Shown here: piece after piece, positions 16,354 to 24,837 of the stretch
How positions within the stretch are numbered: the stretch's first letter is position 1
Layout: each line of letters starts with the position of its first letter
Source: Ichthyenterobacterium magnum
Lineage (GTDB): Bacteria > Bacteroidota > Bacteroidia > Flavobacteriales > Flavobacteriaceae
Direction of reading: 5' to 3'
Assembly (NCBI RefSeq): GCF_003610635.1
Contig: NZ_RAQJ01000003.1
Span: 186,001-250,000, forward strand
DNA length: 64,000 nt
Position numbers and translations under genes: made by a program
The notes under the pieces: model-generated
What the model was told of the DNA's origin: nothing
The model's database searches: none
The model's input: only the letters and a program-made list of their open reading frames with translations

Positions 16354-17299
16354 ATTGCAGTTGTTGGATAATTTTATCTATTTCTTCCTTTTCTTTTGGG
16401 TTATGAACTTTGTTTTTGTGAAGATTATTAGCCTTTAATAGCGTACCTGTTTTGGTAACAAATTTTCCAGAACGTTCTATTGCCGTAGGATTGAAATAAA
16501 TAAAAAATGGTTTAAGTTTTGTTACAAGGTAACTAAACTGTGTCGTCTCGCATTGAAGATAAATTTGCGATTCTGTATTTGTGAAATCTTTTGCTAATAA
16601 GAGTTCGTGCAACTGTTCTACAGTTGTACGGTTATCTAACAAATCTATTTTTAGATTTACCAGTTTGAGCACAGTTAGCAAAGTTGAAGTGTCATTACTT
16701 TTATATCCGAAAGAAGTCTTTGGTTTTGCTTTCGTTTTTGATGTTTTTTTGGTAGCAACTTTTTTAGTGGTGCTCTTTTCTATCACATTAACATCAAAAG
16801 TTTCATCATTAAAGTATTTTTCTGCAATTTCTGAAATAGAAAATGTTGTGTTTTCTGAAAACTGACCGTATTGCTCTTGTAGTTCAGCATACAATCTTAT
16901 AGCAGACACTTTTAAGTAGTTTATGATATAATTATCATCATTATTTAAATCTGCTGTTATTCCTCTCTTATTGATATAAGTTGCAATGTCATTTAAGTAC
17001 TTATCAAATTTATTAAGTAGAATAGTATAGCTATATTTATTTTCCGGTGTAGTTGCATTTACGGGAAATTCTTTTGAAAATGATGCTACTGTATTTTCTG
17101 TTTCAATAAAGATTAGCTTTTGGTAGTATTCTTTTTTCGCATTTAAAGGCTTTTTAAAGTTTACTTTAAAAACTGCATTATTGGCTTTTGGATTCAATTT
17201 AAAATCAGACAGTAGGTATTTAAAATCCTTTTTTTGTCTATTATCTCTATGTAAGCCATTGGTTATAGAAACCAAACTTGAAAATACACTTCCTTTCAT
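16352..17299 (-). CDS. Hypothetical protein coupled to the integrase (315 aa)
   Basis: I do not recognise a family. The protein is Lys-rich and largely helical with no membrane segment. A basic linker (KKVATKKTSKTKAKPKT) at about 176-192 separates an N-terminal domain (about 1-170) from a C-terminal one (about 200-300). The start codon shares a base with the integrase stop codon (TAATG), so the two are translationally coupled. This suggests an accessory role in recombination or its regulation, comparable to other integrase-linked element proteins; that is inference. Confidence 0.75.
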   Translation of the reverse strand: MKGSVFSSLVSITNGLHRDNRQKKDFKYLLSDFKLNPKANNAVFKVNFKKPLNAKKEYYQKLIFIETENTVASFSKEFPVNATTPENKYSYTILLNKFDKYLNDIATYINKRGITADLNNDDNYIINYLKVSAIRLYAELQEQYGQFSENTTFSISEIAEKYFNDETFDVNVIEKSTTKKVATKKTSKTKAKPKTSFGYKSNDTSTLLTVLKLVNLKIDLLDNRTTVEQLHELLLAKDFTNTESQIYLQCETTQFSYLVTKLKPFFIYFNPTAIERSGKFVTKTGTLLKANNLHKNKVHNPKEKEEIDKIIQQLQ

Positions 17300-18393
17300 T
17301 ATAAATCCAGTTGAATACGGTTAGCAGCTTCTTTCTTTTTATCGTCAATTACTTTAGCATATATCTGTGTAGTGCGTAATTCTTTATGACCTAATAATTT
17401 TGATACTGTATATATGTCTGTACCCAATGTTAATTGTAAGGTAGCGTAGGTATGGCGCGCGCAATGGAAGGTTATATTTTTAGTAATACCTGCTTTCATC
17501 ATCCATTGTTGTAGCTTTAAGTTAGACCAGGCACTATAATGTAAGCCATCAAACACTTTATCATCTGGATTACCTTTTTCTCCTAATAGATTTCTTGCTT
17601 GGTCTGATATTGGTAAGGTTTCAACACCTTTAGTTTTCTTTTGTCTAAACCTGATATAATATCCCATTTCTTTAGAGTGCTGGATTTCTGACCATATTAG
17701 TTTTTCAATATCTGACCAACGTAATCCGGTTAAAGCTGAAAAAATAAAAGCATTCTTTAAAATAGGCAGTTCACATTCTGTATTAACTGCCTTTTGTAAT
17801 TCATCAAGCGTTAAAAATTCTCGTTGAGGTTCGCCTTGTTTAAAGTATTCAACACCATTTGCAGGATTTACTTTTAATATACCATCCTTTACAGCCTGTT
17901 TTAATGCTGCTGAAAATTTCCCGAAATATGAATATTTTGAATTTTGAGACAATTGCTTACCTGCTCTACCTATTGCATCTTTATCTAAATACTCTTTGAA
18001 ACGCTCAACAAATGATTTGTCTATATCTTGAAAACTAACATCAGTTGGACAAAACTTTTTTAAATGTTTTAGCATACTATTCCAATTACCATAATTGCCA
18101 GAGCTTGTATTTTTCTTTTCTGCTAAAGCTGTGATATAAGTAATAAAACTGCCTTTTAGCTTTTCAATATCTTGAAAGCCATAAATACCGTTTTGAATTT
18201 CAATCTGTCGTTGTGCACAAATAGTTTCTGCAAGTTGCTTCGTTTTCCTGTTTACCTCTCTTTCCGTTTTGGTTTTAGGATTTGGTGTAAGGTATAAGCG
18301 TAAGTATTCGGTTTTACGTTTACCTTTATGATAGTAATCTAAATACAGGCTTATTTTGTCGTTCTTCTTGCGTTGTCTTAATGTTACTTTCAT
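17299..18393 (-). CDS. Tyrosine recombinase / integrase of the element
   Basis: A 364-aa protein. It has an N-terminal arm-binding-like beta region (about 1-30), a SAM-like core-binding domain (about 105-190) and a catalytic domain (about 200-355). The catalytic set is visible: Arg in TGLRWSD, Lys in the beta-hairpin (RQKKTKG), His-x-x-Arg in HCARHTY, His in LLGHK, and the nucleophile Tyr in TTQIYAKV. It is the Bacteroidota CTnDOT/NBU-like length. It lies next to the mnmE 3' end with the putative attachment site, and all its flanking genes are element genes. Confidence 0.95.
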   Translation of the reverse strand: MKVTLRQRKKNDKISLYLDYYHKGKRKTEYLRLYLTPNPKTKTEREVNRKTKQLAETICAQRQIEIQNGIYGFQDIEKLKGSFITYITALAEKKNTSSGNYGNWNSMLKHLKKFCPTDVSFQDIDKSFVERFKEYLDKDAIGRAGKQLSQNSKYSYFGKFSAALKQAVKDGILKVNPANGVEYFKQGEPQREFLTLDELQKAVNTECELPILKNAFIFSALTGLRWSDIEKLIWSEIQHSKEMGYYIRFRQKKTKGVETLPISDQARNLLGEKGNPDDKVFDGLHYSAWSNLKLQQWMMKAGITKNITFHCARHTYATLQLTLGTDIYTVSKLLGHKELRTTQIYAKVIDDKKKEAANRIQLDL

Positions 18394-18400
18394 AATGGAA

Positions 18401-18766
18401 TTAATTAAAGAGGTTTTCTATTTGCCATCTGGCCACAATACGCTTTCTACCAAAAGGAACTGCTTTTAAACGTCCTTGTTGAATCATTCTTTGAATGGTC
18501 CATCTACTCACACCAATAAGTTGTGAGGCTTCTGTAACGCTTAAAAAATCTTTGTTATTTACAGCATTAGGATTGTAAACTTCAACAACTTGTTTTTGCT
18601 GTTGCATATCTTCAGTAAGAGTAGCTTGGATTTTTTCTTGACGCTTGCGAGCCTTATATGCCCTTTTTGCACAAGTATCACCACAGTATTTAGTAACTGT
18701 TGTGCGTGCTGTAAACGCATTACCGCAATGCTTACAAGTTTTAGGAATGAATAAATTACTGCTCAT
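18401..18766 (-). CDS. Zinc-ribbon plus HTH excisionase-like protein
   Basis: About 121 aa from ATG 18766. The frame is open to 18862, but that stretch contains the 10-bp iterons and homologues begin near MSSNLF. A CxxC...CxxxC zinc-ribbon-like motif (CKHCGNAF, then YCGDTCAKRAYKARKRQ) is followed by a linker and an Xis-type HTH (FLSVTEASQLIGVSRWTIQRMIQQGRLKAV). It lies 7 bp before the integrase and is likely its regulator or directionality factor. Confidence 0.85.
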   Translation of the reverse strand: MSSNLFIPKTCKHCGNAFTARTTVTKYCGDTCAKRAYKARKRQEKIQATLTEDMQQQKQVVEVYNPNAVNNKDFLSVTEASQLIGVSRWTIQRMIQQGRLKAVPFGRKRIVARWQIENLFN

Positions 18767-18815
18767 AAATGGTGCTTTATGTAGCGTAATGGTGCAACGT
18801 GGTGCGTTATGGTGC
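18766..18815 (-). promoter_or_regulatory. Five 10-bp iterons (GCACCA) abutting the start of the zinc-ribbon/HTH gene
   Basis: On the minus strand the 50 bp before the start codon read as five 10-bp units: GCACCATAAC, GCACCACGTT, GCACCATTAC, GCTACATAAA (degenerate) and GCACCATTT up to ATG. The period is one helical turn, so bound proteins would line up on one DNA face. The arrangement fits an autoregulatory operator or a binding array for the directionality factor. Confidence 0.65.
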
Positions 18816-18850
18816 ATCATTTCGCCTTTATTTTCGTCAACAGATTTGGG

Positions 18851-18977
18851 CAACAAATCCATATTTAAGGCAACAGATATACAACAAATTTAATCAAAAA
18901 AGAGTAAATAAGCAACAAATAAAAGAAGATAAAACACTATAAAACCAACAATAACAAAGGATTAACAAATAAAAGAA
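18851..18977. repeat. CAACAAAT repeats in helical phase next to the attachment site (putative integrase arm sites)
   Basis: CAACAAAT occurs at 18851, 18882 and 18913, exactly 31 bp apart (three helical turns). A one-mismatch copy is at 18871 (CAACAGAT) and TAACAAAT is at 18963. The last two sites extend to a 14-bp direct repeat AACAAATAAAAGAA (18914-18927 and 18964-18977), 50 bp apart. The array fills the AT-rich gap between the excisionase-like gene and the mnmE stop, where arm-type integrase sites are expected. Confidence 0.6.
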
Positions 18978-18983
18978 AGTAAG

Positions 18984-19001
18984 TTACTTCCCGATACAAA
19001 A
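18984..19001 (-). other. Putative attachment site (last 18 bp of mnmE)
   Basis: The last 18 bases of mnmE read TTTTGTATCGGGAAGTAA and encode FCIGK-stop. The equivalent last 18 bp of trmE is the attB/direct repeat used by SGI1-family islands. Here the element's recombinase and repeat array lie directly downstream. No second copy was found by eye in this window. Confidence 0.55.
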
Positions 19002-20372
19002 ATTAGCAAAAATATTTCCTAATAAATCATCATTGGTAATCTCACCTGTAATCTCACCAAAGTGGTATAAAGCCTGACGTATATCTATAGCCATTAAATC
19101 GCCTGATAAACCAGAATCTAAACCATATTTGACTTTTTGAATTTCTTCAAGAGCTTTTAAAAGTGCATCATAGTGTCTAGAATTAGTAACTATGGTTTCA
19201 TTATTTCGAAGTGCACCTGTATTTATTAAGTTTAATAAAGAATCTGTAAGTGCCTCTACTCCTAATCCTGACTTAGCAGATAATAATTTAACCTCAGAGA
19301 TTTCAGCTCTTAAAATCTTAAGTTGAGTTTTATTTAACTTGTCAATTTTATTAGCAATAATCAATAATGGCTTTTGAGGGTATTTGTTTTTTATTTTTTC
19401 AATCTCAATTTTTACTTGCTGCAAACTCTCTATACTCTTTAAAGCGTCAAACAAATATATAGCGACTTGAGATTGTTCGATTTTTTCGAAGGTTTTTTTT
19501 ATTCCAATACTTTCAACAACATCTTTTGTGTCTCTAATTCCTGCAGTATCAATAAATCTAAAGCCAATTCCACCAATAGAAATTTCATCCTCAATTGTAT
19601 CTCTTGTGGTTCCTGCAATTTCAGAAACTATAGCTCTATCTTCATTTAAAAGCGCATTTAACAGTGTTGATTTCCCAACATTTGGCTCTCCAACTATAGC
19701 AATTGGAATACCACTTTTAATCACATTACCAACCGCAAAAGAATCAATTAAGCGTTTTAACACAAAGGTAATGCGCTCTACTAAATTTTTAAATTGGGTA
19801 CGGTCTGCAAATTCTACATCTTCCTCAGCAAAATCAAGTTCTAATTCTATTAAAGAAGCAAAATTTAAAAGCTCTTCTCGTAGCTTGGCAATTTCTGAAG
19901 AAAAACCACCTCGCATTTGCTGCATTGCTATTTGGTGCGACGCTTCATTATCACTAGAAATTAAATCTGCAACAGCTTCAGCTTGGCTTAAATCTAACTT
20001 TCCGTTTAAAAAAGCACGTAAAGTAAACTCTCCTGCATTAGCCATTCTACAACCATTTCGTAGAAACAATTGAATGATTTCTTGTTGAATATACAACGAG
20101 CCGTGACAAGAAATCTCAACTACATGTTCTCCTGTATATGAATTTGGATTATTAAAAATTGATAATAATACTTCATCTATTAGCCGCTTATCATCTACAA
20201 TATGACCTAAATGTACTGTATGTGTTTTCTGTTTTTCTAATAATTTACCCGAAACAGATTTAAAAAATTTTGAAGCTATATGTATTGCATCTTCTCCCGA
20301 AAGTCTTATCACAGCTATCGCTCCAGCACCAGAAGGCGTAGCTAAAGCTACTATAGTATCAGTATTAATCAT
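18984..20372 (-). CDS. mnmE: tRNA modification GTPase MnmE (TrmE)
   Basis: A 462-aa protein of usual length: an N-terminal formyl-THF-binding domain (DTIVALATPSGAGAIAVIRLSG), a helical domain and an inserted G domain. G motifs are GEPNVGKST (about 226-234), TTRDT, DTAGIRDT and NKID, and the C-terminal FCIGK carries the invariant Cys. With MnmG it makes the 5-carboxymethylaminomethyl modification of U34 in tRNAs. It is the first core gene next to the element and remains intact despite the insertion at its stop codon. Confidence 0.97.
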   Translation of the reverse strand: MINTDTIVALATPSGAGAIAVIRLSGEDAIHIASKFFKSVSGKLLEKQKTHTVHLGHIVDDKRLIDEVLLSIFNNPNSYTGEHVVEISCHGSLYIQQEIIQLFLRNGCRMANAGEFTLRAFLNGKLDLSQAEAVADLISSDNEASHQIAMQQMRGGFSSEIAKLREELLNFASLIELELDFAEEDVEFADRTQFKNLVERITFVLKRLIDSFAVGNVIKSGIPIAIVGEPNVGKSTLLNALLNEDRAIVSEIAGTTRDTIEDEISIGGIGFRFIDTAGIRDTKDVVESIGIKKTFEKIEQSQVAIYLFDALKSIESLQQVKIEIEKIKNKYPQKPLLIIANKIDKLNKTQLKILRAEISEVKLLSAKSGLGVEALTDSLLNLINTGALRNNETIVTNSRHYDALLKALEEIQKVKYGLDSGLSGDLMAIDIRQALYHFGEITGEITNDDLLGNIFANFCIGK

Positions 20373-20474
20373 CTATAAAATTTTAAACAAAAATAAATGT
20401 AAATTAGTATTTAACTTCACTTCTTTAAAATTTTATTAATTAATGAATATATAAAATACATTTAGATAACTTTA

Positions 20475-20482
20475 TATATTTG
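20475..20482 (+). promoter_or_regulatory. Bacteroidota -7 promoter element TATATTTG
   Basis: It matches TAnnTTTG and lies 22 bp before ATG 20505. Its position makes the upstream in-frame ATG at 20484 unlikely as the start, since transcription would begin about there. No clear -33 TTG is seen. Confidence 0.6.
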
Positions 20483-20504
20483 TATGACTCTAAATTTTAT
20501 ACTA

Positions 20505-21665
20505 ATGAAAAATAGTCTTAGATTTTTAATGATTTGTATAATTCTTTCATCTTGTAATACTAAAGTAGAACAAGAAAAAAGAGATACGTATCTTATCACT
20601 GGTAATGCTCCTGGTGTCTATAATGGTGTTCGTGCTTATTTAGCTACTAAAGACCAACGAGGTAGACAAGTAATGAAAGACACAGCTATTGTTATGAATG
20701 AAACATTTGTTTTTGAAGGCAAAGTAAATCATCCAGAAATGCAATCTCTCATCATAAATAGTGTTAACGGAAATTTACCAATACTTGTAGAAAATGCAGC
20801 CATAAATATTGAACTTGATAAAAATAATTTATCTCAATCTAAAATTAGCGGAACAAAAAGTAACGATGTACTTATGGCTTATGCTAAAAAATCAAATACA
20901 TTAGCTAACAAACAAAAAGCTTTAAGTACAGAAGTAAGGCAAGCAAGACAAGCTCAAGATACTGCAAAAACGGGGTTTTTAACCAAAGAACTTGTTTCTC
21001 TTTCTAAGGAAAGAAATAACTTACCACAAGAATTTATTGCCGAAAATCCAGATAATTACTTTTCATTATCTCTAATTGAAACTATGCTTAGTAATAAAAG
21101 CATCCCAATTAAAACAGTAGATAATACTTTTAAAACATTAAATGACGATATTAAATCTTCAGGCTACGGAAAAACTGTATACAATACAATACTAGTAAAA
21201 ACAGCAGAAGCTAAAAGTATTGAAGCTACCAATATTGGCAAGGTTGCACCAGATTTTTCCGCACCTGATACTAATGACAAAACTTTAGCTTTAAATGACA
21301 TAAAAGGAAAAGTAACCATTATTGATTTTTGGGCTGCTTGGTGTGGCCCTTGTAGACGTGAAAACCCAAACGTAGTAAAAATTTACAATAAATATCATAG
21401 TAAAGGCTTAGAAATTATAGGCGTTTCGCTTGATGGTGCAAGAAGTCAAAAAGACCCTAAGAAAGCTTGGCTTAAAGCAATTGATGATGACAAACTAACA
21501 TGGCATCACGTCTCGAATTTAAGCTACTTTAATGATCCAGTTGCTAGAGCTTATAATGTAAAATCTATACCAGCTACATTTATTTTAAATGAAAAAGGTG
21601 AGATAGTCGCCAAAAACTTAAGAGGTCAATCTTTAGAAGATAAGATTGCCGAATTATTAAACTAA
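20505..21665 (+). CDS. TlpA-like thioredoxin-fold lipoprotein with DUF4369 domain
   Basis: From ATG 20505 the protein (386 aa) begins with a lipoprotein signal (MKNSLRFLMICIILSSC, lipobox LSSC). A DUF4369-like beta domain (about 30-130), a helical linker (about 135-230) and a C-terminal thioredoxin domain with redox motif WCGPC (WAAWCGPCRRENP) follow. It also has the TlpA-type cis-Pro (KSIPATF). It is probably a periplasmic or surface-exposed disulfide reductase; the physiological partner is unknown. It is transcribed divergently from mnmE and ends at a strong terminator. Confidence 0.92.
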   Translation: MKNSLRFLMICIILSSCNTKVEQEKRDTYLITGNAPGVYNGVRAYLATKDQRGRQVMKDTAIVMNETFVFEGKVNHPEMQSLIINSVNGNLPILVENAAINIELDKNNLSQSKISGTKSNDVLMAYAKKSNTLANKQKALSTEVRQARQAQDTAKTGFLTKELVSLSKERNNLPQEFIAENPDNYFSLSLIETMLSNKSIPIKTVDNTFKTLNDDIKSSGYGKTVYNTILVKTAEAKSIEATNIGKVAPDFSAPDTNDKTLALNDIKGKVTIIDFWAAWCGPCRRENPNVVKIYNKYHSKGLEIIGVSLDGARSQKDPKKAWLKAIDDDKLTWHHVSNLSYFNDPVARAYNVKSIPATFILNEKGEIVAKNLRGQSLEDKIAELLN

Positions 21666-21670
21666 AAAAA

Positions 21671-21701
21671 GAGCCTTCAAATAAATGAAGGCTCTTTTTT
21701 T
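21671..21701. terminator. Bidirectional terminator between TlpA-like and rhomboid genes
   Basis: GAGCCTTCA (21671-21679) and TGAAGGCTC (21686-21694) form a nine-base stem with A7 before and T8 after, so it serves both convergent genes. Confidence 0.93.
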
Positions 21702-22351
21702 TATAACTTCCCTAGCTTACGCATTACAAACAAAATTATAATTGGTATAGATAATAAACCAATCATCAATAAGTCTGTTTTAAACAAAGATGGCATAAGC
21801 ATTAATGTTACAATAAAACCTCCTATAGCACCTCCAAAATGCGCATCATGACCAATATTACCGATACGTTTTTTCATTCCGTAAATTGAATATAAAAGAT
21901 AACCTATACCAAAAACATAGGCCGGAATTGGTATCGGAATAAAAAACATATATAAGCTCATATTTGGTTCTAACAATATTGCAGCATATAATATGCCTGT
22001 TACTGCTCCACTTGCGCCTACTGCACTATAATGATATTCATTTTTATGAAAATATAAGGATAATAGACTTCCTAATACTAAGCTTATAATATAAACTATA
22101 ATAAAATTAGTGTCTCCCAAATAACTAACTACTACATCTGCAAAAAAATACAAAGTGAACATATTAAAAAAAAGATGTGTAGTATCTACATGTAAAAACC
22201 CAGAACTAAACATACGTATTTGTTCTCCGCGCCTTACACTACCTACATTAAATTTGTAACGTTCAAAAAAAACATAGTCATTAAAACCTTTAAAAGAGAT
22301 TATAACATTGGCTACAATTATTACAATAGTTACAAGACTTAAATTACCCAT
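21701..22351 (-). CDS. Rhomboid-family intramembrane serine protease
   Basis: A 216-aa protein with six hydrophobic segments. It has the rhomboid catalytic motif G-A-S-G (VGASGAVTGI) and the partner His in a later helix (HDAHFGGAIGG); the HLFFNM stretch of the L1/TM2 region is present. It cleaves membrane protein segments within the bilayer. Substrates are unknown. The minimal six-helix form is usual for bacteria. It converges on the TlpA-like gene. Confidence 0.92.
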   Translation of the reverse strand: MGNLSLVTIVIIVANVIISFKGFNDYVFFERYKFNVGSVRRGEQIRMFSSGFLHVDTTHLFFNMFTLYFFADVVVSYLGDTNFIIVYIISLVLGSLLSLYFHKNEYHYSAVGASGAVTGILYAAILLEPNMSLYMFFIPIPIPAYVFGIGYLLYSIYGMKKRIGNIGHDAHFGGAIGGFIVTLMLMPSLFKTDLLMIGLLSIPIIILFVMRKLGKL

Positions 22352-22381
22352 AAACTCTAAACGTTTAAATTAAATATAACA

Positions 22382-22389
22382 TATATTTG
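22382..22389 (+). promoter_or_regulatory. Bacteroidota -7 promoter element TATATTTG
   Basis: A TAnnTTTG match 24 bp upstream of the acyltransferase start codon, in the divergent gap with the rhomboid gene. Confidence 0.55.
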
Positions 22390-22413
22390 TCCCTACAAAT
22401 CTAATATTAATAA

Positions 22414-23313
22414 ATGCAATTTCTTGTTTACATTTTAGTTTATCCATTTATATGGATGATTTCTATATTACCGTTTAGATTGCTATATGCTTTTTCTGAT
22501 TTAATTTATCTTTTTGTATATCGCATTTTTGGATACCGAAAAAAAACAGTTTTAGAGAACTTGCGCCTTGTATTTCCTGAGAAATCTGAAGAAGAGATTC
22601 ATTTAATTACTAAAAAATTCTACCATCATTTATGTGATATGATTGTTGAAGCTATAAAGTCTTTAACTATCACAGAAAAACAAATGAAAACACGTTTTAC
22701 TTTTTCTAATGTAGAATTACTACAAAATTTAGAAAAAAACAAAAAAAGCGTTGCTTTAATGTGCGCGCACTATGGTAGTTGGGAATGGATTTTTATTCTA
22801 CAATCATATATTGGCACTAAAGGCTATGCAGTATATAAAAAAATAGAAAATAAATATTTTGATCGATTGGTAAAGCGTATTAGAGCAAAGTATAACAGCT
22901 ATCTCATCACTACAAAAGAAACCGTACCTGTATTATTAAGATCTAAAGTTGAGGGTAATGTAACTTTATGTGGCTTCGTTTCAGATCAAACAGCAAAACC
23001 GCATACAGCATTACATTGGGGAAAATTCATGAATATTCAAGTGCCAATGCATACTGGTGCAGAAACCCTAGCAAAGCGTTTAGATATGGCCGTTGTTTTT
23101 TTTAGAGTAAAACGCTTAAAAAGAGGGTATTACGAAACTACTTTTGAAACCATAACAGAACGCCCAAAAGATTATAAAAACTATGAGATTACTGACTTGT
23201 ACTTTAAATTAGTTGAAAAACAAATTAAAGAAGCACCGCAATACTACCTTTGGACTCATAAACGTTGGAAACACAGGGATAAATTTCCAGAAGATTTTAT
23301 CAAAAAATCATAG
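22414..23313 (+). CDS. LpxL/HtrB-type lysophospholipid (lipid A) acyltransferase
   Basis: A 299-aa protein with an N-terminal hydrophobic anchor (about 3-32) and the LPLAT core. It has the HYGSWEW version of the H-x4-D/E motif (MCAHYGSWEWIF), FVSDQTA and HTGAETLAKR. It transfers a secondary acyl chain onto lipid A at the cytoplasmic face of the inner membrane. The length and YLWTHKRWKH-like end are typical of the family. Its last 6 bp overlap the convergent aminotransferase gene. Confidence 0.92.
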   Translation: MQFLVYILVYPFIWMISILPFRLLYAFSDLIYLFVYRIFGYRKKTVLENLRLVFPEKSEEEIHLITKKFYHHLCDMIVEAIKSLTITEKQMKTRFTFSNVELLQNLEKNKKSVALMCAHYGSWEWIFILQSYIGTKGYAVYKKIENKYFDRLVKRIRAKYNSYLITTKETVPVLLRSKVEGNVTLCGFVSDQTAKPHTALHWGKFMNIQVPMHTGAETLAKRLDMAVVFFRVKRLKRGYYETTFETITERPKDYKNYEITDLYFKLVEKQIKEAPQYYLWTHKRWKHRDKFPEDFIKKS

Positions 23314-24813
23314 TTCAAACCAAGACTCTATTTGAGTGTCTTTAGAAGGTTTCTCTTTAAGGGATTTATGAATAAATTCGTTTGAAACTTTTATATAATC
23401 ATAATCCTTTGCCCATTCTTTATGATGCTTTGCAAGTGACATTATACCTTTACAAACAAAGTTCATTTCTTGATCTGTTGTAGTTGGATGAATAGACATT
23501 CTAATCCAACCCGGTTTTCTAACTAAATCACCTATAGAAATTTCATTTGTTAAGGCATTAGACGTTTCAACATCTACATGTAATAAAAAATGCCCATACG
23601 TACCAGCGCAACTACAACCACCTCTTGTTTGTATGCCAAAACGATCATTCAATAATTTCACTCCTAGATTATAATGTAAATCATCAATATAAAACGAAAT
23701 AACACCAAGACGGTCCTGATGTTGATCAGCTAGAATGTTTATATTCTCAATAGGAGACAATTCTTTAAAAACTTTAGATACTAACTCATGTTCACGTTTA
23801 AGAATATTATTGACTCCCATCTGCTCTTTCAATTTAATGGCGAGTGCTGTTTTTATTGTTTGTAAAAAACCAGGCGTTCCTCCATCTTCACGATCCTCAA
23901 TATTATCTATGTATTTATGTTCTCCCCAAGGGTTTGTCCAACTAACGGTTCCACCACCAGGACAATCGGGAATCATATTTTTATACAGTTTTTTATTAAA
24001 AATTAAAACACCTGAAGTACCTGGACCGCCTAAAAACTTATGAGGCGAAAAGAAAATGGCATCTAAAGATTTAGTTTCATCTTTTGGGTGCATATCAATA
24101 TCTACATAAGGTGCAGAACATGCAAAATCCACAAAACAAACGCCGCCATGCTCGTGCATTAGTTTAGCAATATCATGATATGGAGTTTGCAAACCTGTAA
24201 CATTAGAACCTCCAACAACTGAAGCTATTTTTAACGTACAATCTTTATACTTATCTAATAGTATTACTAAGTTTTCTAAACTAAACAAGCCATCATCTCC
24301 TGGCGGAATTACCTCAACTTTAGCCATCGTTTCTAACCAAGAAGTTTGGTTGGAGTGATGCTCCATATGTGATACAAAAACAACAGGTCTAATCTCTTCA
24401 GGTATATTAGTATACTTATTTAAATTTTCAGGTATTTTTAATCCCAAAATTCGTTGAAATTTATTTACAACACCAGTCATTCCATTTCCAGAAACTATTA
24501 AAACATCATCATCATTACAATTAACATGATCTTTAATAATATGCTTTGCTTTATGGTAAGCTTTAGTCATTGCAGTACCAGAAACAGTGGTTTCTGTATG
24601 TGTATTTGCTACATAAGGTCCAAACTCATTACAGAGTTTCTCCTCTATTGGTCTATATAAACGACCCGAAGCTGTCCAATCTGTATAAATGATTTTTTGA
24701 GTTCCAAAAGGTGATTCAAACTCTTGATCTATACCAATAATGTGCTGTCTAAATTGTTGAAAATAAGTTTCTAATGTTGATAACTTAGCAGCTATAGTTT
24801 TGGTCTTTATCAT
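23308..24813 (-). CDS. Class-V aminotransferase-fold PLP enzyme (cysteine desulfurase-like)
   Basis: A 501-aa PLP enzyme. It shows TDWTASGRLYRPIE near the start, SGNGMTG in the cofactor region, and HMEHHSNQTSW. VDFACSAPYVDID comes before the Schiff-base Lys motif SPHKFLGGPGTSG, and a Cys-containing segment (TRGGCSCAGTYGH) lies near the position of the cysteine desulfurase loop. The family includes SufS-like and isopenicillin-epimerase-like enzymes; this long Bacteroidota form is not functionally assigned, and desulfurase activity is only possible. It is the third gene of an apparent operon after the acyltransferase-3 and glmM genes. Confidence 0.85.
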   Translation of the reverse strand: MIKTKTIAAKLSTLETYFQQFRQHIIGIDQEFESPFGTQKIIYTDWTASGRLYRPIEEKLCNEFGPYVANTHTETTVSGTAMTKAYHKAKHIIKDHVNCNDDDVLIVSGNGMTGVVNKFQRILGLKIPENLNKYTNIPEEIRPVVFVSHMEHHSNQTSWLETMAKVEVIPPGDDGLFSLENLVILLDKYKDCTLKIASVVGGSNVTGLQTPYHDIAKLMHEHGGVCFVDFACSAPYVDIDMHPKDETKSLDAIFFSPHKFLGGPGTSGVLIFNKKLYKNMIPDCPGGGTVSWTNPWGEHKYIDNIEDREDGGTPGFLQTIKTALAIKLKEQMGVNNILKREHELVSKVFKELSPIENINILADQHQDRLGVISFYIDDLHYNLGVKLLNDRFGIQTRGGCSCAGTYGHFLLHVDVETSNALTNEISIGDLVRKPGWIRMSIHPTTTDQEMNFVCKGIMSLAKHHKEWAKDYDYIKVSNEFIHKSLKEKPSKDTQIESWFEL

Positions 24814-24837
24814 AATAAAAGTGAATAGTTAAAGATA

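Larger units (their letters stand above)
1..19001. mobile_element. Integrative element (right part) inserted at the 3' end of mnmE
   Basis: The segment left of mnmE carries a tyrosine recombinase, three excisionase-like HTH proteins, a VirE_N/DUF3987 replication module, stress-response cargo and a defence-like operon, nearly all on the minus strand. The recombinase lies directly beside the mnmE stop codon, as in SGI1-type islands, which use the last 18 bases of trmE as attachment site. Right of 18984 the genes are core chromosomal ones. The left end and the second attachment copy were not found by eye and probably lie outside the window. No conjugation or mobilisation gene is visible, so whether it is an ICE, a mobilisable island or a defective island is open. 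Confidence 0.7.

Noticed and set aside
18984-20372. Search for a tRNA gene as the insertion target
   Set aside because: No tRNA-like cloverleaf is visible by eye near the junction; the mnmE 3' end explains the position.
20484-20504. Upstream ATG giving a 7-residue longer TlpA-like protein
   Set aside because: It lies 1 bp after the -7 promoter element and disrupts the lipoprotein signal start.
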